Shown here one piece after another: positions 44,142-55,134 of a DNA stretch of 64,000 nucleotides. Location of the stretch: NCBI GenBank assembly GCA_030248225.1, contig JASANE010021379.1:1-64000 (forward strand). The letters are read 5' to 3'. Origin of the DNA: Trileptium ribeirensis. Lineage: Eukaryota; Nematoda; Enoplea; Enoplida; Thoracostomopsidae. The notes beneath the pieces were generated by a model. It had not been told where the DNA came from. It saw only the letters and a list, made by a program, of their open reading frames with translations, and searched no databases. The translations under genes and the position numbers were made by a program. Positions within the stretch are counted from its first letter, which is position 1. Every line of letters begins with the position of its first letter.

Positions 44142-46490
44142 CTAGCACCTGAACACAAATTGTACAGACGTTCCAGCCTCCTTACGATAGTAATCATAGA
44201 GACCATTTTCTCTTAGTGTCATGACCGTAAGATTCGCGTATAACATATTGTGCTCAGTTAACGAATGTATTACTATCCTCATCCTGTCTTTACTTAGCTT
44301 GCATAGGAAGCGAAATCTCTTAGAGTTAAGTTCTGGAAAAAATACTTTTCCGCCAACCATTTGTTCCCTCTCTCCATCCCTTAAGCGTTGTGTAGACACC
44401 GCACGACAGTGGCCTTCACTACGGAACAGGAACGCGAGGTTCCGGTCAAAACACTTTCAGAGAAGTTCTCTTCTTTGTAAGACTGTTTGCAATTTCATTA
44501 TCCATTATCCCGAGTGTAACTTAACCCAGGATAAGTAAACCGCATTTTCAAATTCTACTTTAATCTCTTGAGACATTCAAAAACAGTGACTGACAGAAGC
44601 ATCGATTCATCTAGAGCTTCAATGCAGCCTATCACAGAAGATGCAATATTTCTTTCCCTAATACCTTGTTCCATTAGATATTCAGCACATCTACAAATTG
44701 AAACCATTTCTGTTCGGAAAATTGTTGCTTTGAACTCTAGTGCAAAATATTATCTATATATATTAATAAGAACCCCAATGCCTACGCTAAATCAACCCCT
44801 GCGGCGATGAGTGAGTCATAGCAAACAAGATCGCAATCTATTTCGGTTCTCTCATGTTTAAAACTCTATTGCCTACTCTAGGTAAAACGTCTCAGAATCA
44901 TGTCAGTAGGCATAACTATGCCACATATACCTTGGGCAAAACATTGCAATATTTAGTAGCCGTTACTCTCACGCTGAAATAACCACTGCGCACTGGTTCT
45001 CAGGTGTGCCATTGATTTAGGCCGTAGGCCCAATTTACACCAACTACTTCCTTTATAGCAAATAGAAGCTTTATTGCCTTCTTATATCTATATTCAATGT
45101 AATATTTCCTATTCATTTTTGTGTTCATATACACCCCTAAATATTTCACATTGTCAGCAGGACTCAAAGTAGTATCGCTAAAGGTTATATCCGTGAAGTC
45201 ATCTCATGATTTCTTACGTGTAATAATCACATGGTTAGTTTTATTCGTGCTTATCGAGAAGCCTCTCCGACAGGGAACAACCGGAACCAGAACCAGCAAC
45301 CATAACCGTCCATTTAAACCGGGTCCGGAACCTGGTCTTCGAAGCTTATATATACTAAAACAGATGAAGGAAGAAATGAAGGTACAGTGTGTTCAAAATG
45401 AAGTAAAAATAACTTATACATTAAACTTAATGCAATGCGATGACACTATTGCCCCTCTGAACGTTTGAAGAGACTGAGGCGGCTAATATAGTGTTTATTT
45501 ATCCATCAATATGTCGGTTTTTGGATTCCAGATCAAAAATACCTTCCACTATGCAGCCTTGCTGAAATTACCCCAAACTGAATGTGCCTGTAACGCATGG
45601 AGCGTAGAGTAAAGACTTCGCCCGGTCTCCAATCGCCTGTCTTAGCTAGACAATCATGAAATTATTGGTTTAAATGGTTCTAAAAGAAAATAAAACATGG
45701 TATTCTATAAATTTTGATCAGTGGTCACAGAGACATTGTTTAGGCTAGCGTTGGGCAACCAGTGCCCGTCAGCTATATGATGATGATGACTTTCTGATCA
45801 GAATGCTATACATGAGACAAACTGTGATACTGCTCGCACAGTATCAATAAATGCAGTTCATGGCCAAGAACACAATTTCTGGCTGCGTTACGGATATGTT
45901 ACTCTGCTCTCAATGTAGACTGATTTACAAAGCTTACAAGCACACTGGATGGTGCTTGACGCAATTTATGTTAGCCAAGCTTATAGCTAAGCACTTCTAA
46001 ATAATCAATATTCTGTTATATACCGAGTTGGGTCGGTTTAATTCTAAAATACACCGCAAACTTCTGACAGAATAAAATAGTAGCTATAAGCATCAACCTA
46101 GCTTTTTTGTTAACAAACTTCTTCAGGGTCAAGATTAAATATTCCTACTGAAATTGTGTTCCTACAGACGTTTCACAGAACAAGTTAGTTAGATGGGTTT
46201 TCTTTTGTTTGGTTGCATTGGAACTTGATCATTGTGTATTACATTATGTTTAGACCACAGATGAAGAAAATTTTAAACAATTTTTTAAACCTGAATTCCG
46301 GTTCCGGTATAGTTTTTGCCTTTTGCTGGAACCGCAACCGGAACACGATTTTCGCCGGAACCGGAATTCCAGTTACTCCCTGCTCTCCGAGTACTCCAAC
46401 TTACCATTCCTCTTCGAGTACTCCAACTTATAATCGAGTTAAGCGCATTCTGCATTCGTTTACAAGTCAGAAACGGCGTGGCTGATGACA
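44142..46490 (-). pseudogene. Decayed LINE (RT plus RNase H, Jockey/R1-like), interrupted
   Basis: Minus strand, in order. At 46,480-46,390 an RT block contains MQNALNSIISWSTRR. At ~45,270-45,030 comes the RT thumb: GFSISTNKTNHVIITRK, then LSPADNVKYLGVYMNTKMN and AIKLLFAIKEVVG. At ~44,730-44,560 an RNase H-like stretch contains EMVSICRCAEYLMEQGIRER and SSVIGCIEALDES. At 44,450-44,150 the C-terminal part reads LCKLSKDRMRIVIHSLTEHN.. with decayed Cys positions. Stops and frame changes separate the blocks. The first two blocks are consecutive in intact LINEs but lie 1.1 kb apart here because another element (45,279-46,385) has inserted. The whole lies in the 4.4-kb intron of the PPxY gene, in the same orientation. 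Confidence 0.65.
45279..46385. mobile_element. Insertion with CCGGAACC-rich ends inside the LINE
   Basis: The left end is AACAACCGGAACCAGAACCA; the right end holds TTCCGGTTCCGG, CGGAACACG and CCGGAACCGGAATTCCAG. It splits a reverse-transcriptase frame whose two halves are recognisable on either side. Beyond the right end GAGTACTCCAACTTA occurs twice, 29 bp apart, suggesting a local duplication at the insertion point. No transposase is visible. Superfamily unknown. Confidence 0.45.
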
Positions 46491-46740
46491 GTATTTACAG
46501 GAAATAGTATAATTAACTTTTTACATTAGATATTAGATACTATAATTGTGTTTTTGCTAATGTAAAGGCACTTTTGCCAAAAATTAAGATTATATGCTTG
46601 CATAGCGGACATGTTGACTTCATTTATTTTATTCGCCACATCTTACAATTAAAATATTTGGCTTTTGTGCACCATGTTTTGCTTTATGTTTAAAAAAGTA
46701 AGTATAAAACAAAATGCGAATAATCATTAAACCGATTTAC

Positions 46741-46930
46741 AGCAATCTTTATGACTACAGCGCTCACCGGAGTCAGTATTATTGTCGGCTCGACATAAGC
46801 ACAATTTATCGTACGACTTGAAAATGCACGTCGAATACTGATCTTGCTTATCAGCAAGATATAGCGTCATCACAATCGTTATCGCACATAATAGCAATGT
46901 AATTCCGAAAAGTGCTGTGGACGATCTTAT
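46741..46930 (-). CDS. Signal/hydrophobic plus Cys-rich exon of the PPxY gene
   Basis: Minus strand: acceptor AGTTATTTTAG at 46,931 and donor GTAAAT at 46,740 enclose 190 nt, i.e. 63 codons plus one base. Residues ~4-26 (STALFGITLLLCAITIVMTL..) form a hydrophobic signal-peptide-like segment. A Cys-rich stretch follows with CIFKSYDKLCLCRADN and GERCSHKDC. The leftover T joins GC of the next exon to give another Cys (..HKDCCKGW). So the predicted protein is signal, short Cys-rich ectodomain, one helix, long PPxY tail. That layout recalls WBP1/VOPP1 and Shisa-type adaptors, but I could not match the Cys spacing to either. The start codon must be in an exon above 46,930, not found. Confidence 0.55.
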
Positions 46931-47799
46931 CTAAAATAACTAACTAATGACTGTAAATCTGAGTATTTTAACCTTTTACTCAAAGCGAATGAGTTGGTTC
47001 GGAATGCGGCGTCGTCATGAGATAACCCTTTGTGATCAAACACTGACCCGTAAACACAAAAACCTCACCAACCACTTTAAAATTTCGCAGTAACACTGAG
47101 ACTAATGCAAGGATATCAAGAAACAAACTCATACCGAATACTCAGGGTTCCCTGAAGATTTTGCAGAAAATATTCCCGATTTCACTCTAAAATTTTCCAC
47201 CATTTTCCTTATGATACGGCTTCAATTTGCAAGGGATTCTCAGTATATTTTAATAATGTCAGAACTAGTGATAGGCAAGGACATATTCTACGCGACCTCG
47301 GCACAATCTGAATATCCTAACATTGCATTTCGCGGCCAGGTCAAAAATTTTACTGGTACAGAACGACAAAGCCTTAATTCAAGAATGCGGAAATGTCACA
47401 GTTTACAGATATGTTATTATGTGACCGTTTGGGGAGATGTTTTTGTCCTTATATCTACACATGTTAGTTTTCGATGGTCCATTTTAGGGATTACTATATT
47501 TGGCTTATGCCAACGACACGAACACGCTTCATTTGATCATCTCGTATCAACTGATCAGTTGGAAAAACCAATATATATACTTCAATTTCATGTATAGATT
47601 GAACGTTTTTCGGTTATCTTTCAGCCTTATGGTTGACCATCGGATGGTGGCGAGTGGATATTTACTAGGAAGGCACCACCCTAACGTTGAGAAATTTTAT
47701 ATAAGTTGCGAGTTCGTACGTAAGGAACCACCAAGATATATCAGTCTACCAGCGATAGGGTTACATTTGGCCAGCTTAAAACTTTTGTTTCATGAATTA
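46931..47799. other. No gene called
   Basis: A 128-codon plus frame (47,211-47,597) overlaps a 120-codon one (47,500-47,862) that runs into the SINE. Neither shows a known domain. They may belong to the SINE's unrelated body. Confidence 0.3.
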
Positions 47800-47895
47800 A
47801 TTAAGATTTCGTCTATCGGTGGACAAACAGTTGCCGAACCCTACCCGTTTGCGTTAGGCTAGCGCTCGATAACCACTGAGCTACGACGACGCTGT
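47800..47895 (-). mobile_element. tRNA-derived SINE-like head
   Basis: Minus strand: GTAGCTCAGTGGTTATCGAG (A box, about 47,864-47,885) and GGGTTCGGCAA (B box, 47,831-47,841) at tRNA spacing. The acceptor stem is not complementary. Closer to a canonical tRNA than the copy at 9.8 kb. Confidence 0.6.
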
Positions 47896-48950
47896 TGGTC
47901 AGAATTTTAATGCTCTTAGCAACGAGAGTGAATCGCAGTACGCAGCCAAACATACGCTACGCAACAAAGTAAGACAATGCACTAAGGTGTGTTGTATTAA
48001 GTCGCACCAGAGCCTCTACATGCGTTGAAGGGTTAAGCGATTTCTGTACTTTGTGTTAAAACCTTTACGTGTCAAGAAATATTTTTGAAGATCTGCCAAA
48101 AGAAGATCTGAGGAATATCTCGTTGTTTGAATAAAAAAGTTTCACCCTATATCTTAAGAATTCGGGGATTAGGTAGATTCAAAAATTGTACCTTGTTACG
48201 TTGCGTATTTTCCTGAAAATTTATAAACTCAAATAACCAATTTCAGATGCTACAAACATCTTCTTTCTATCCGACATTACGTATTTAACCCTGGTTGCTT
48301 GGACTTAACTTGCAAGCTGGCAACTTTTGCCAGTCCCGCTTCTCCGATTTACAGTTAAATTCTTGCGATTCCTGGCACCCACCGAAATCCCCAAGATACC
48401 AAAAAAATATCCGAAATTTCCACTTTAATTCCGAATAAATTAGTTTTAGCTATAACTTTAAATGGTGTTCACTATAAATCATTGTTTATTAGAATAGACT
48501 TAGTATACGTTATACAGAAAATAATCTACACATGGAAATTTTAAATCTTTTGGAGTTTTTATCAGCAAATCTTAGAGCATAATGCATCGTTAGTTTACAA
48601 AGAACGAATTCCGCAATATAGCAAAACAAAAAGAATGTCTACTCTACCGAGTGACAAATCTTTAAGGGAAAATTTCTACTAGATTAAAATAGAATCTAGT
48701 CGATCATAAGCTGAAACCAAGCAGCTGTGCCACACAGAATGTTATCATCTTATTTGTGTCATCTGTGTACTATTAATATCAGCATTAAAATGCTGAAAAA
48801 GTTGAGATGACGAGTTGCGAAATGTGATTAGTTGGAATCTTTAGAAGGCCCCATGTTCATCTTCGAAGAAAAACCAAAACCGATGAGGGAATAACAATTT
48901 CTCACTCTACGCTATATATAGAACTAACAGCTCCACAAAAGTGTAGGCGC
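47896..48950. other. No gene seen
   Basis: AT-rich non-coding sequence. It may be the body of the SINE or intergenic DNA. Confidence 0.35.
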
Positions 48951-48957
48951 CCTAGAT

Positions 48958-49135
48958 GTTCGAACTCCCCAACAAGAATTTTGGGTGTCTCCCAGGTCAG
49001 TCGACAAGTAAATTTTGGCTTTCTCAGAACAATCCCTGATGGAGCCCTAGGATCTTCGACCTCCCCAACAAGAATTTTGGGTGTCTCGCAGGTCAGTAGA
49101 CAAGTAAATTTTGGCTTCCTTAGGACAATCCCTGG
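48958..49135. repeat. Tandem repeat, two ~98-bp units
   Basis: Two units share CTCCCCAACAAGAATTTTGG, GTGTCTC.CAGGTCAGT.GACAAGTAAATTTTGGCTT and ACAATCCCTG. The minus-strand frame stays open and translates GIVLRKPKFTC.LT.ETPKILVGE twice within 90 codons. The 30-odd-residue peptide repeat could be coding, but there are no splice sites or neighbours to support it. Confidence 0.7.
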
Positions 49136-49179
49136 TGTATGATCAGTTGACATCGATATTGAACGCCCTACCAAGAAAC

Positions 49180-51039
49180 GGTTACAGCAAAACGCAACAC
49201 TACTGCTTATGTTTTAATAGTTCATGATAAATTCCTAAGTAACATGACGCGCGGTCTGCTAAAATACACATTTTTAGCAATTCAATAATAAACATGCGAT
49301 ATTACAATGTTGTAAAGGCACCAAAAACGCTATAAAATGCAATTAAAAACGTCCTGTTAACCTAGGGGCACGGGTTTCCCCCACCTAACCTGGAGAGAAT
49401 TCCCCCTCCCACAAGGTATTTCTGGGTTGCAGCAAGGGCCTCCAGTTCAAAGCCTCCCCACCCAGATACAATGTTTGATGCTGTGTAGAAGCCAGTGTAT
49501 TTAAATGCTGATGTACTTGTAAATGTTGTACATGTATTACAAAACATACTAAAGGCGTACACAACCCGCTGAACTATCTAGAAGCTGTGGTTCGGTTCCT
49601 TAAGAGCATCGCAAAGCGCGTGCAAACAAACACCACATAATAAACGCAGTTAATACAAATTGTCAGGCAATGCACGCTGATGCAAATGCGGATAAATGGA
49701 AACGAAAGAGTCAACGAAAAACAAATATTATGAAAAAGCAATTTTGAAAAAGTTCCCCACGCTAGGCAACCTAACATTCGATGTTTTCCCTGATGTAATA
49801 AAAAACCATGTTTCCATCAACGTCCCATGAGTAGCCCTAACATTATCTACATACTGCTATCCGAGAAATATTAACATTAACAAATCTTTATAATAAATCA
49901 TACCCTATCATAATAAATTTTACCATATCCTACAACACAGGTAACCAATATAGTAACACATCATATGCTGCTACATACAGCTTCTCTCGCCTAGCAAAGG
50001 AAGCCCAAGAAGACCCGTGGTTGGTTATGGAGATACAAACGTTTTCGTGTAATTCGAGTTTTATGCGTCATCCTAAACTCCACTTGGACAGTAATTCAAC
50101 AGATGGTTGAAAATAGTAAAAGGAAGAACCAGGGGAATAACGACTTATCCTTATTTATATAAAGCTGTGGATTTGGTACAGAAATAACGCGTTTTCACGA
50201 ATTAGTGCACCAAAGGCCCAACGGTACGTTTATTGTTGGGAATATTCAACAATGTACATTGCTTCAATATATGTTAAACTAAACTAACCATTAAAAGATT
50301 CTCCTGAAACGCAGGTTTCGACAGAACGATCAAAAATATTCCAGAGCTCAGAATCTACAAAGAATATATATACAGTATAGATTACAATACGTAATATCAT
50401 AAAAGCCGGTGAATATTTTGCAATTTGCTTAAATATGTAAATACCTAAACGTCGTACCTAAACGTGTTTAGCGTATGATTTTGTCGTAGATAAGCAGCTT
50501 AAGTAAAACCTAGTGTGAGCTGGATATACCTTTTACCGTATATGCAAACCGGTCCATGTCATTTTTCTGATGCACGGATGCAATCCTGTCTGTGTCGTTT
50601 GGCTTGCATGAGAACCGACGTTCAGGTTACGGTTTACATATAAGCAGTAAATTAATAAAATTATTATTAACAAGTTATGGTTCAAAAATGTTGAATATTG
50701 GGGGTACCCCTACCCCCGGATTTGACCCACCATATCTCAGAAACGGCTAAGATTCTAATATTTTTCTCTACGGATTTAAACATTTCAAGGTTTTTACCCC
50801 TGATAAAATCTAACTCATCGCCGAGCTCGAAAAAAGTGTCTGGAACATAGCCATGTACATGGTTTCATGGAACCACCCAATTACTGTTTTCGTATGCCGC
50901 ACAATGACATAGCAGGAATGAGGTAAAACGGATACTCAGCTCATGACTTGTTTCCTTTAGGTGTGAATGTGTCTTTAAACAATTGTCTAAGCTTCAAAAT
51001 TTGTGTTCGCGTTAGGGCTATAGTAGAACCTATAAAGGT
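49180..51039. other. No gene; scattered repeat pieces
   Basis: Near 49,576 CTATCTAGAAGCTGTGGTTC matches a repeat at 10,220. The rest is AT-rich with no supported coding frame. Confidence 0.35.
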
Positions 51040-51370
51040 CGGTTGGGTCTTTTCGGTTAGCCCCCCCCAGCCAAAATTTGGTCAATTTTTAAGCAACAAC
51101 GATAACTTTAGTACCATTTGGCTGACGAGCTAGTTCAGAAAATAACCATTTCGGCTATTTTTATCATAAATTCATTTTTGCATACCTTACTGATCGAGAA
51201 AATTTTTTTAATTTTTGGGTACCAAGGGGAACCAATAAATTATCATAAAAATGTTCAGGGTGGTAAGAGTTTGTCGAGCTGAGCCGAATGGCGGTAAAAT
51301 TATCGTTATATATTTAAAATTGACCAAATTCATACTGGGAGGGGCTAACTGAAAAAAACCGGATCGGTTT
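51040..51370. mobile_element. Imperfect palindromic MITE (~330 bp)
   Basis: The left half starts GGTTGGGTCTTTTCGGTTAG CCCCCCCC..AAATTTGGTCAATTTTTAA. The right half is its inverted, diverged copy, ending ..TTGACCAAATTCATACTGGGAGGGGCTAACTG..AACCGGATC. Inner blocks TACCATTTGGCTGACGAG and GCCGAATGGCGGTAAAAT are also inverted. Related phrases (GAATGGTACCAAAATT, AATTTTTGGGTACC) occur at 56.8-57.0, 58.2 and 61.1-61.3 kb, so it belongs to a dispersed family. Confidence 0.6.
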
Positions 51371-51639
51371 GTGTTCTATTGCAACATTTCGTTTTAGAAC
51401 AAGTTGATAAAAGTTTAACACTGTAATACAAAGCTATGGGTTAATAGAGCATCCTAACTAGTAACTCTATCGAGATTGCAGAACGTAGTGAAGCATAATT
51501 ACACCAACGCCTTTTGCATGAACATCCAATCAGCTCTCGATAGCATACGTCGACATGCTATATGTGGATATCACACAATACCGCATAAGTAAGAACAAAA
51601 CTAACACTAACAATAAGTTTCGCATGCCCGAAACCCCAA

Positions 51640-52240
51640 GTCCAAGTTATCACCCCCCCCCCCCAGAATGACACAATAAAATTGGAAATTTTGGGTCGAT
51701 AAACCATGGGGGCGCCATACCCCCGTATTCATGGGTCACAGAACAAAATCAACTCCGACAGTGAGAAATAAAACCAATCACAGAAAAAAATTCGAAAGTT
51801 AAGATAAAAATCACCATGCTGGGTAAGACCCCCATTTTGACCTCTGATCCCGAACCAAGGGGACGCCATACCCTAGTACCGATGGAACCATGGGTCGCAG
51901 AGTAAAACCAACACCTGCAATGCGTTTTCCATGCCTGAAAACCCACAAGTGAAACTTTTCAGCCGCCTAGAAAGTCAGAACAAATTTTCTAATTTTGGGT
52001 CGAGAAACCATTAGGGTACCATACCTCAAGCCCCATAACTCTAGAACCGGAGCCTTAATCGAAAAACAAAAAAGAGGCATCGGCATTTATAATTTTACTA
52101 AGAAATAAAAACAACCAGAGAAAAGATCTAAAGTTAAGATAAAAATAACCTTGCTTCCGTGAAGGGTACTAAAATATGGCAAAAAAACCCACATTTTGAC
52201 CCCTGACCCCGGAACCAGACCCCATATTAAAAAACACTCG
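51640..52240. repeat. Degenerate ~300-bp direct repeats
   Basis: Blocks of AATTTTGGGTCGA.AAACCAT..GG..CCATACC, GAAATAAAA.CAA.CACAGA, AAAGTTAAGATAAAAAT and CATTTTGACCNCTGA recur at 51,670-51,850 and 51,990-52,210. They lie just beyond the 3' end of the minus-strand LINE and may be part of its 3' region or an independent repeat. Confidence 0.45.
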
Positions 52241-52404
52241 GGGATACGTACCATACGTACCATCTTCCTCCACACGACTGAGCAGCCACATGAATTTGAC
52301 GGATTCAGACTTGTTGATTGATTCGCATTAGTCATGCAAATTGGAGGAAGTTTCAGCCTCGTAGACACAAGGCCAGATAGATGAAAGAAAAAGATACATA
52401 ACAA

Positions 52405-53378
52405 TCAATTAGAGGGCAGGGCATCGCAAGTATGCAACCGCTGCTTGAACGATGACAAATTAGGGGCATGAACCACATTTGCGGGAAGATTGTTCCATAT
52501 CCGCACCACCCGGTGACTGAAGAAATGTCGGCGCAGTTCCAAACGAGGTATATCGGCTGTTTCTAATTTCCGATCATGCCCGCGGGTAATAAAATAACCT
52601 CGGTCGAAGAACTTCGATAACTTTATGTCAACGTCTCCATTAAACAGTTTGTAGACCATGATTAAATCGTTTCGAATACGACGTGTCATCAATGACTGTA
52701 TACCGTAAAAACTTAGTCGATCATTATAGTCCCAGTCTCTAACTACCGGCATCAGTTTGGTAGCGATTCGTTGTACTCTTTCGATCATAGTAATGTCTCT
52801 ATCAAGACATGGGCTCCAAACAATAACAGCGTATTCTACGTGTGGCCGAATGAGAGAACGGTACAAATTTAACCAAATCTTTTTTGTCCATCGTTTGATT
52901 GTCCTACGAAGCATATGGATTACACGAAACGCTTTTTCGGCGACTAGACAGCAGTGCTCGGAGAACTTTAAACTGCTACAAAATACTACGCCAAGATCTT
53001 TCTCTTCAGAGGTCGGTTGCAATAACTCGTTCATCAGCGCATACGGTACCTGCGGATTATCATATCCCATGTGCATGACACTACATTTACTAATATTAAC
53101 TAATAAAGACCACTCATTACAAAAGCACGATAAGCCGTCTAGATCACCTTGTAGGCAGTCAAAACTCAAATCGGGGTGTGTTCTCAATATTCTTCTGGAC
53201 AGTTTTATGTCATCAGCAAATTTGAAAATAGCTCCAGACACATATTCGTCGATGTCATTTATGAAAATTAGGAACAACAAAGGTCCCAAAACCGACCCTT
53301 GGGGGACGCCATTTGTCACATCCGACCATGCTGATGCAACACCGTTTAAACTAACATATTTGGGATATACACGGTAAA
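52405..53378 (-). pseudogene. 5'-truncated LINE reverse transcriptase (CR1/Jockey-type)
   Basis: About 320 codons open on the minus strand. RT palm motif B (NGVPQGSVLGPLLFLIFIND) is followed by the catalytic FADD motif (AIFKFADDIKLSR), SLLVNISKCSVMHMG, the KDLGVVFCSSLKFSEH motif and a long C-terminal region ending RIWNNLPANVVHAPNLSSFK.. and a stop at ~52,405. The reading frame continues upstream of the first Met to ..SLYRVYPKYVSLNG and stops at a TAG near 53,378. Endonuclease and the first RT motifs are absent: typical 5' truncation. The remaining frame is undamaged, so the insertion is fairly young. It lacks domains needed for its own movement. Confidence 0.85.
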
Positions 53379-53383
53379 GCGAC

Positions 53384-53462
53384 TATGCCGGTTCGAATGA
53401 GCCCAAGATCATGAAAATCGGTTAAGTCGTCCACGAGTTATGGCCGATCACACACACAAGAC
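53384..53462 (+). repeat. Dispersed repeat with CACACACAAGAC tail (copy 2)
   Basis: GCCGGTTCGAATGAGC, CATGAAAATCGG, CGTCCACGAG and GATCACACACACAAGAC in the same order as the minus-strand copy at 1,831-1,937. It abuts the broken 5' end of the LINE, so the LINE may have landed in it or carried it. Confidence 0.45.
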
Positions 53463-53649
53463 GGAATTTAAAAGATTTCAACCCTGCAACACACAATCTC
53501 CACTACGTTTTACTGCGTTCTGATAATTGCTGTTCACTACAATACGATGAAGCCCAAACATGTTATGATCATAAAACCCAACAAAGCGCTTTAATGTACA
53601 GACGTCAAATTCTTGCTACAGCAGCATTGATGATTGTAGCACTGAATAC

Positions 53650-54490
53650 TATTGGAAATAAAGATGGATTTGGGGTCGAGTTTTCCAACCCGACCCGACA
53701 ACCGCGTCAACCCGACCCGACATTGTTTCTTTTTAAATCATATAATTTTTACAAAACCTAAGACAAGCATGGTTTAATGGAAGTCATAATTTACATAGGT
53801 TGTTTCATCGCTCCGCCTATTTTTCTGTTGGTAGCAATAACTATTTTTGGGTTATCGGACACTTCGCAACCCTCGCCATGTCGAAAATGTTTGCCTTATA
53901 ATCCAACTAGAAATTAATGACATGGAATACAGATAATTGCGTAACATCGCACATTATTTTGGAAAGGGGTGCAGCCGCAGCTAGCATACAGAAGGTAAAA
54001 ACACCTCCTTACAATGTTCATGTCATTGCACTGTTATCGATATTTTACATGGTTATGACTGCAGAAAGCGAGTTCATGCAGGAACGACTGAGCGGCGACA
54101 TCACAACTACCCTTGAACTTACTGCAAATTAAAACAAATTTTAAAGTGTGTGAAAATAAAACAGTCAACATTGTTTTATGTATTATGTAGATACGTAAAT
54201 ATAATGTTTTGTTTATTACCTGACTATAAAAATATCTGCATACGCATACACATACGTACTAGTACATTTGTACATTTTATTTTAATGTGCTTCAGCTGGT
54301 AAGATCTCTCAACCATCTGTAATCCGTTGCGCTGAGAATTCCAAACTTCACCATTAGCATTGCAGTTCTGAGTATTATATTTTCCTGTCGTGTGGCCCAA
54401 TCCGATTTGAACCGACCAAACCCGCGGGCTTGCACCCCAACCCTACTCGACCCGCACTGCGCCCGACCCGACTTCTATCTTTAATTGGAA
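53650..54490. mobile_element. Possible element with CCCGACCCGAC ends
   Basis: The left end contains GGGGTCGAG and two CCCGACCCGAC strings. The right end contains ACTCGACCCGC and CCCGACCCGACTTCTATCTTTA, with AATAAAGATGGA / TAAAGATAGA in inverted positions at the very ends. The ~840 bp between have no transposase. The 71-codon plus frame at 53,917-54,132 is unrecognised. Confidence 0.35.
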
Positions 54491-54548
54491 CCACGTGTAC
54501 ATGACAAATGTCATACTTAAGAAATTATCATAAACTATAGGTTATACC

Positions 54549-54762
54549 AAGAGCGCGTTAGGGAAGAGTATGACACTTCCCTGCACTCACATGTTAGCCC
54601 GTGTTTGATGATACGAGCGATTTCGTCCTGAACCCCCTCTAGTTTCTGGGGGGCGAGGTCGAGATGCCCCGACCCCCAGTTTCTAGGGGCGCAGTAGCTC
54701 GTAGCCCCCCCCCCCAGTTTTGGCGGGGGTAGGTCGGAACCCCAGTTTATAAACAGCTGCTT
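54549..54762. mobile_element. Second copy of the 9-bp-TSD MITE (214 bp)
   Basis: The left end AAGAGCGCGTTAGGGA..CTCACATGTTAGCCCG matches the copy at 3,148. Flanks are GGTTATACC (54,540-54,548) and GGTTATACT (54,763-54,771), matching at 8 of 9 positions. The interior has expanded C/G runs (CCCCCCCCCCCC near 54,705), and the right end is more diverged than in copy 1. Confidence 0.8.
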
Positions 54763-54954
54763 GGTTATACTAATTACTGTTATTTTTCCAGTCTGTTTAC
54801 CGCTATTGAATGTAATTAAATATTAAATACAAGTGCCTAGATTGGAGAAACCCCAAAATCATCCGAACTATATACTTGAAAATAATCAACTAATTTCATT
54901 CATCCATACTGAATGTAACTAAATTATATGTATATATGCATAGCCACGTCTTAC

Positions 54955-55134
54955 CAATGTTCCGACAGCATAACTCGGTATGCCCTCAAATCTTTCGGTC
55001 GACGACGTAACGCGTAACATCATCGCGTAAACATAAACGATACCCGATGCCAATATTAGCAGAACAAAGCCCAGAAACGCTGGGAACCACGTTCGTTGAG
55101 CACAAGCACGCCGCAAGTACGGCATGGCGATCAT
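54955..55134 (-). CDS. First exon of a multi-pass or signal-anchored membrane protein
   Basis: Minus strand: an in-frame TAA lies directly before the ATG at 55,134, fixing the start. Exactly 60 codons follow, then a consensus donor GTAAGA. The peptide has a basic N terminus (MIAMPYLRRACAQRTWFP), one hydrophobic helix at about residues 18-40 (AFLGFVLLILASGIVYVYAM) and a short loop ending GIPSYAVGTL. The layout of short N terminus, helix, polar loop and phase-0 donor resembles the first exon of DRAM/TMEM150-type proteins, but the diagnostic loop motif is not clear. Downstream exons on the minus strand (<54,900) were not found. Confidence 0.5.

Noticed and set aside
44142..44399. Host-gene exon
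   Set aside because: First looked like an exon, but the neighbouring RNase H-like and RT blocks in the same order show it is the C-terminal part of a LINE.
47800..47895. Possible functional tRNA gene (minus strand)
   Set aside because: A and B boxes are good, but the acceptor stem does not pair and the anticodon arm is unclear; a SINE head fits better.
52757..53377. 206-codon plus-strand frame
   Set aside because: Antisense shadow of the LINE reverse transcriptase.
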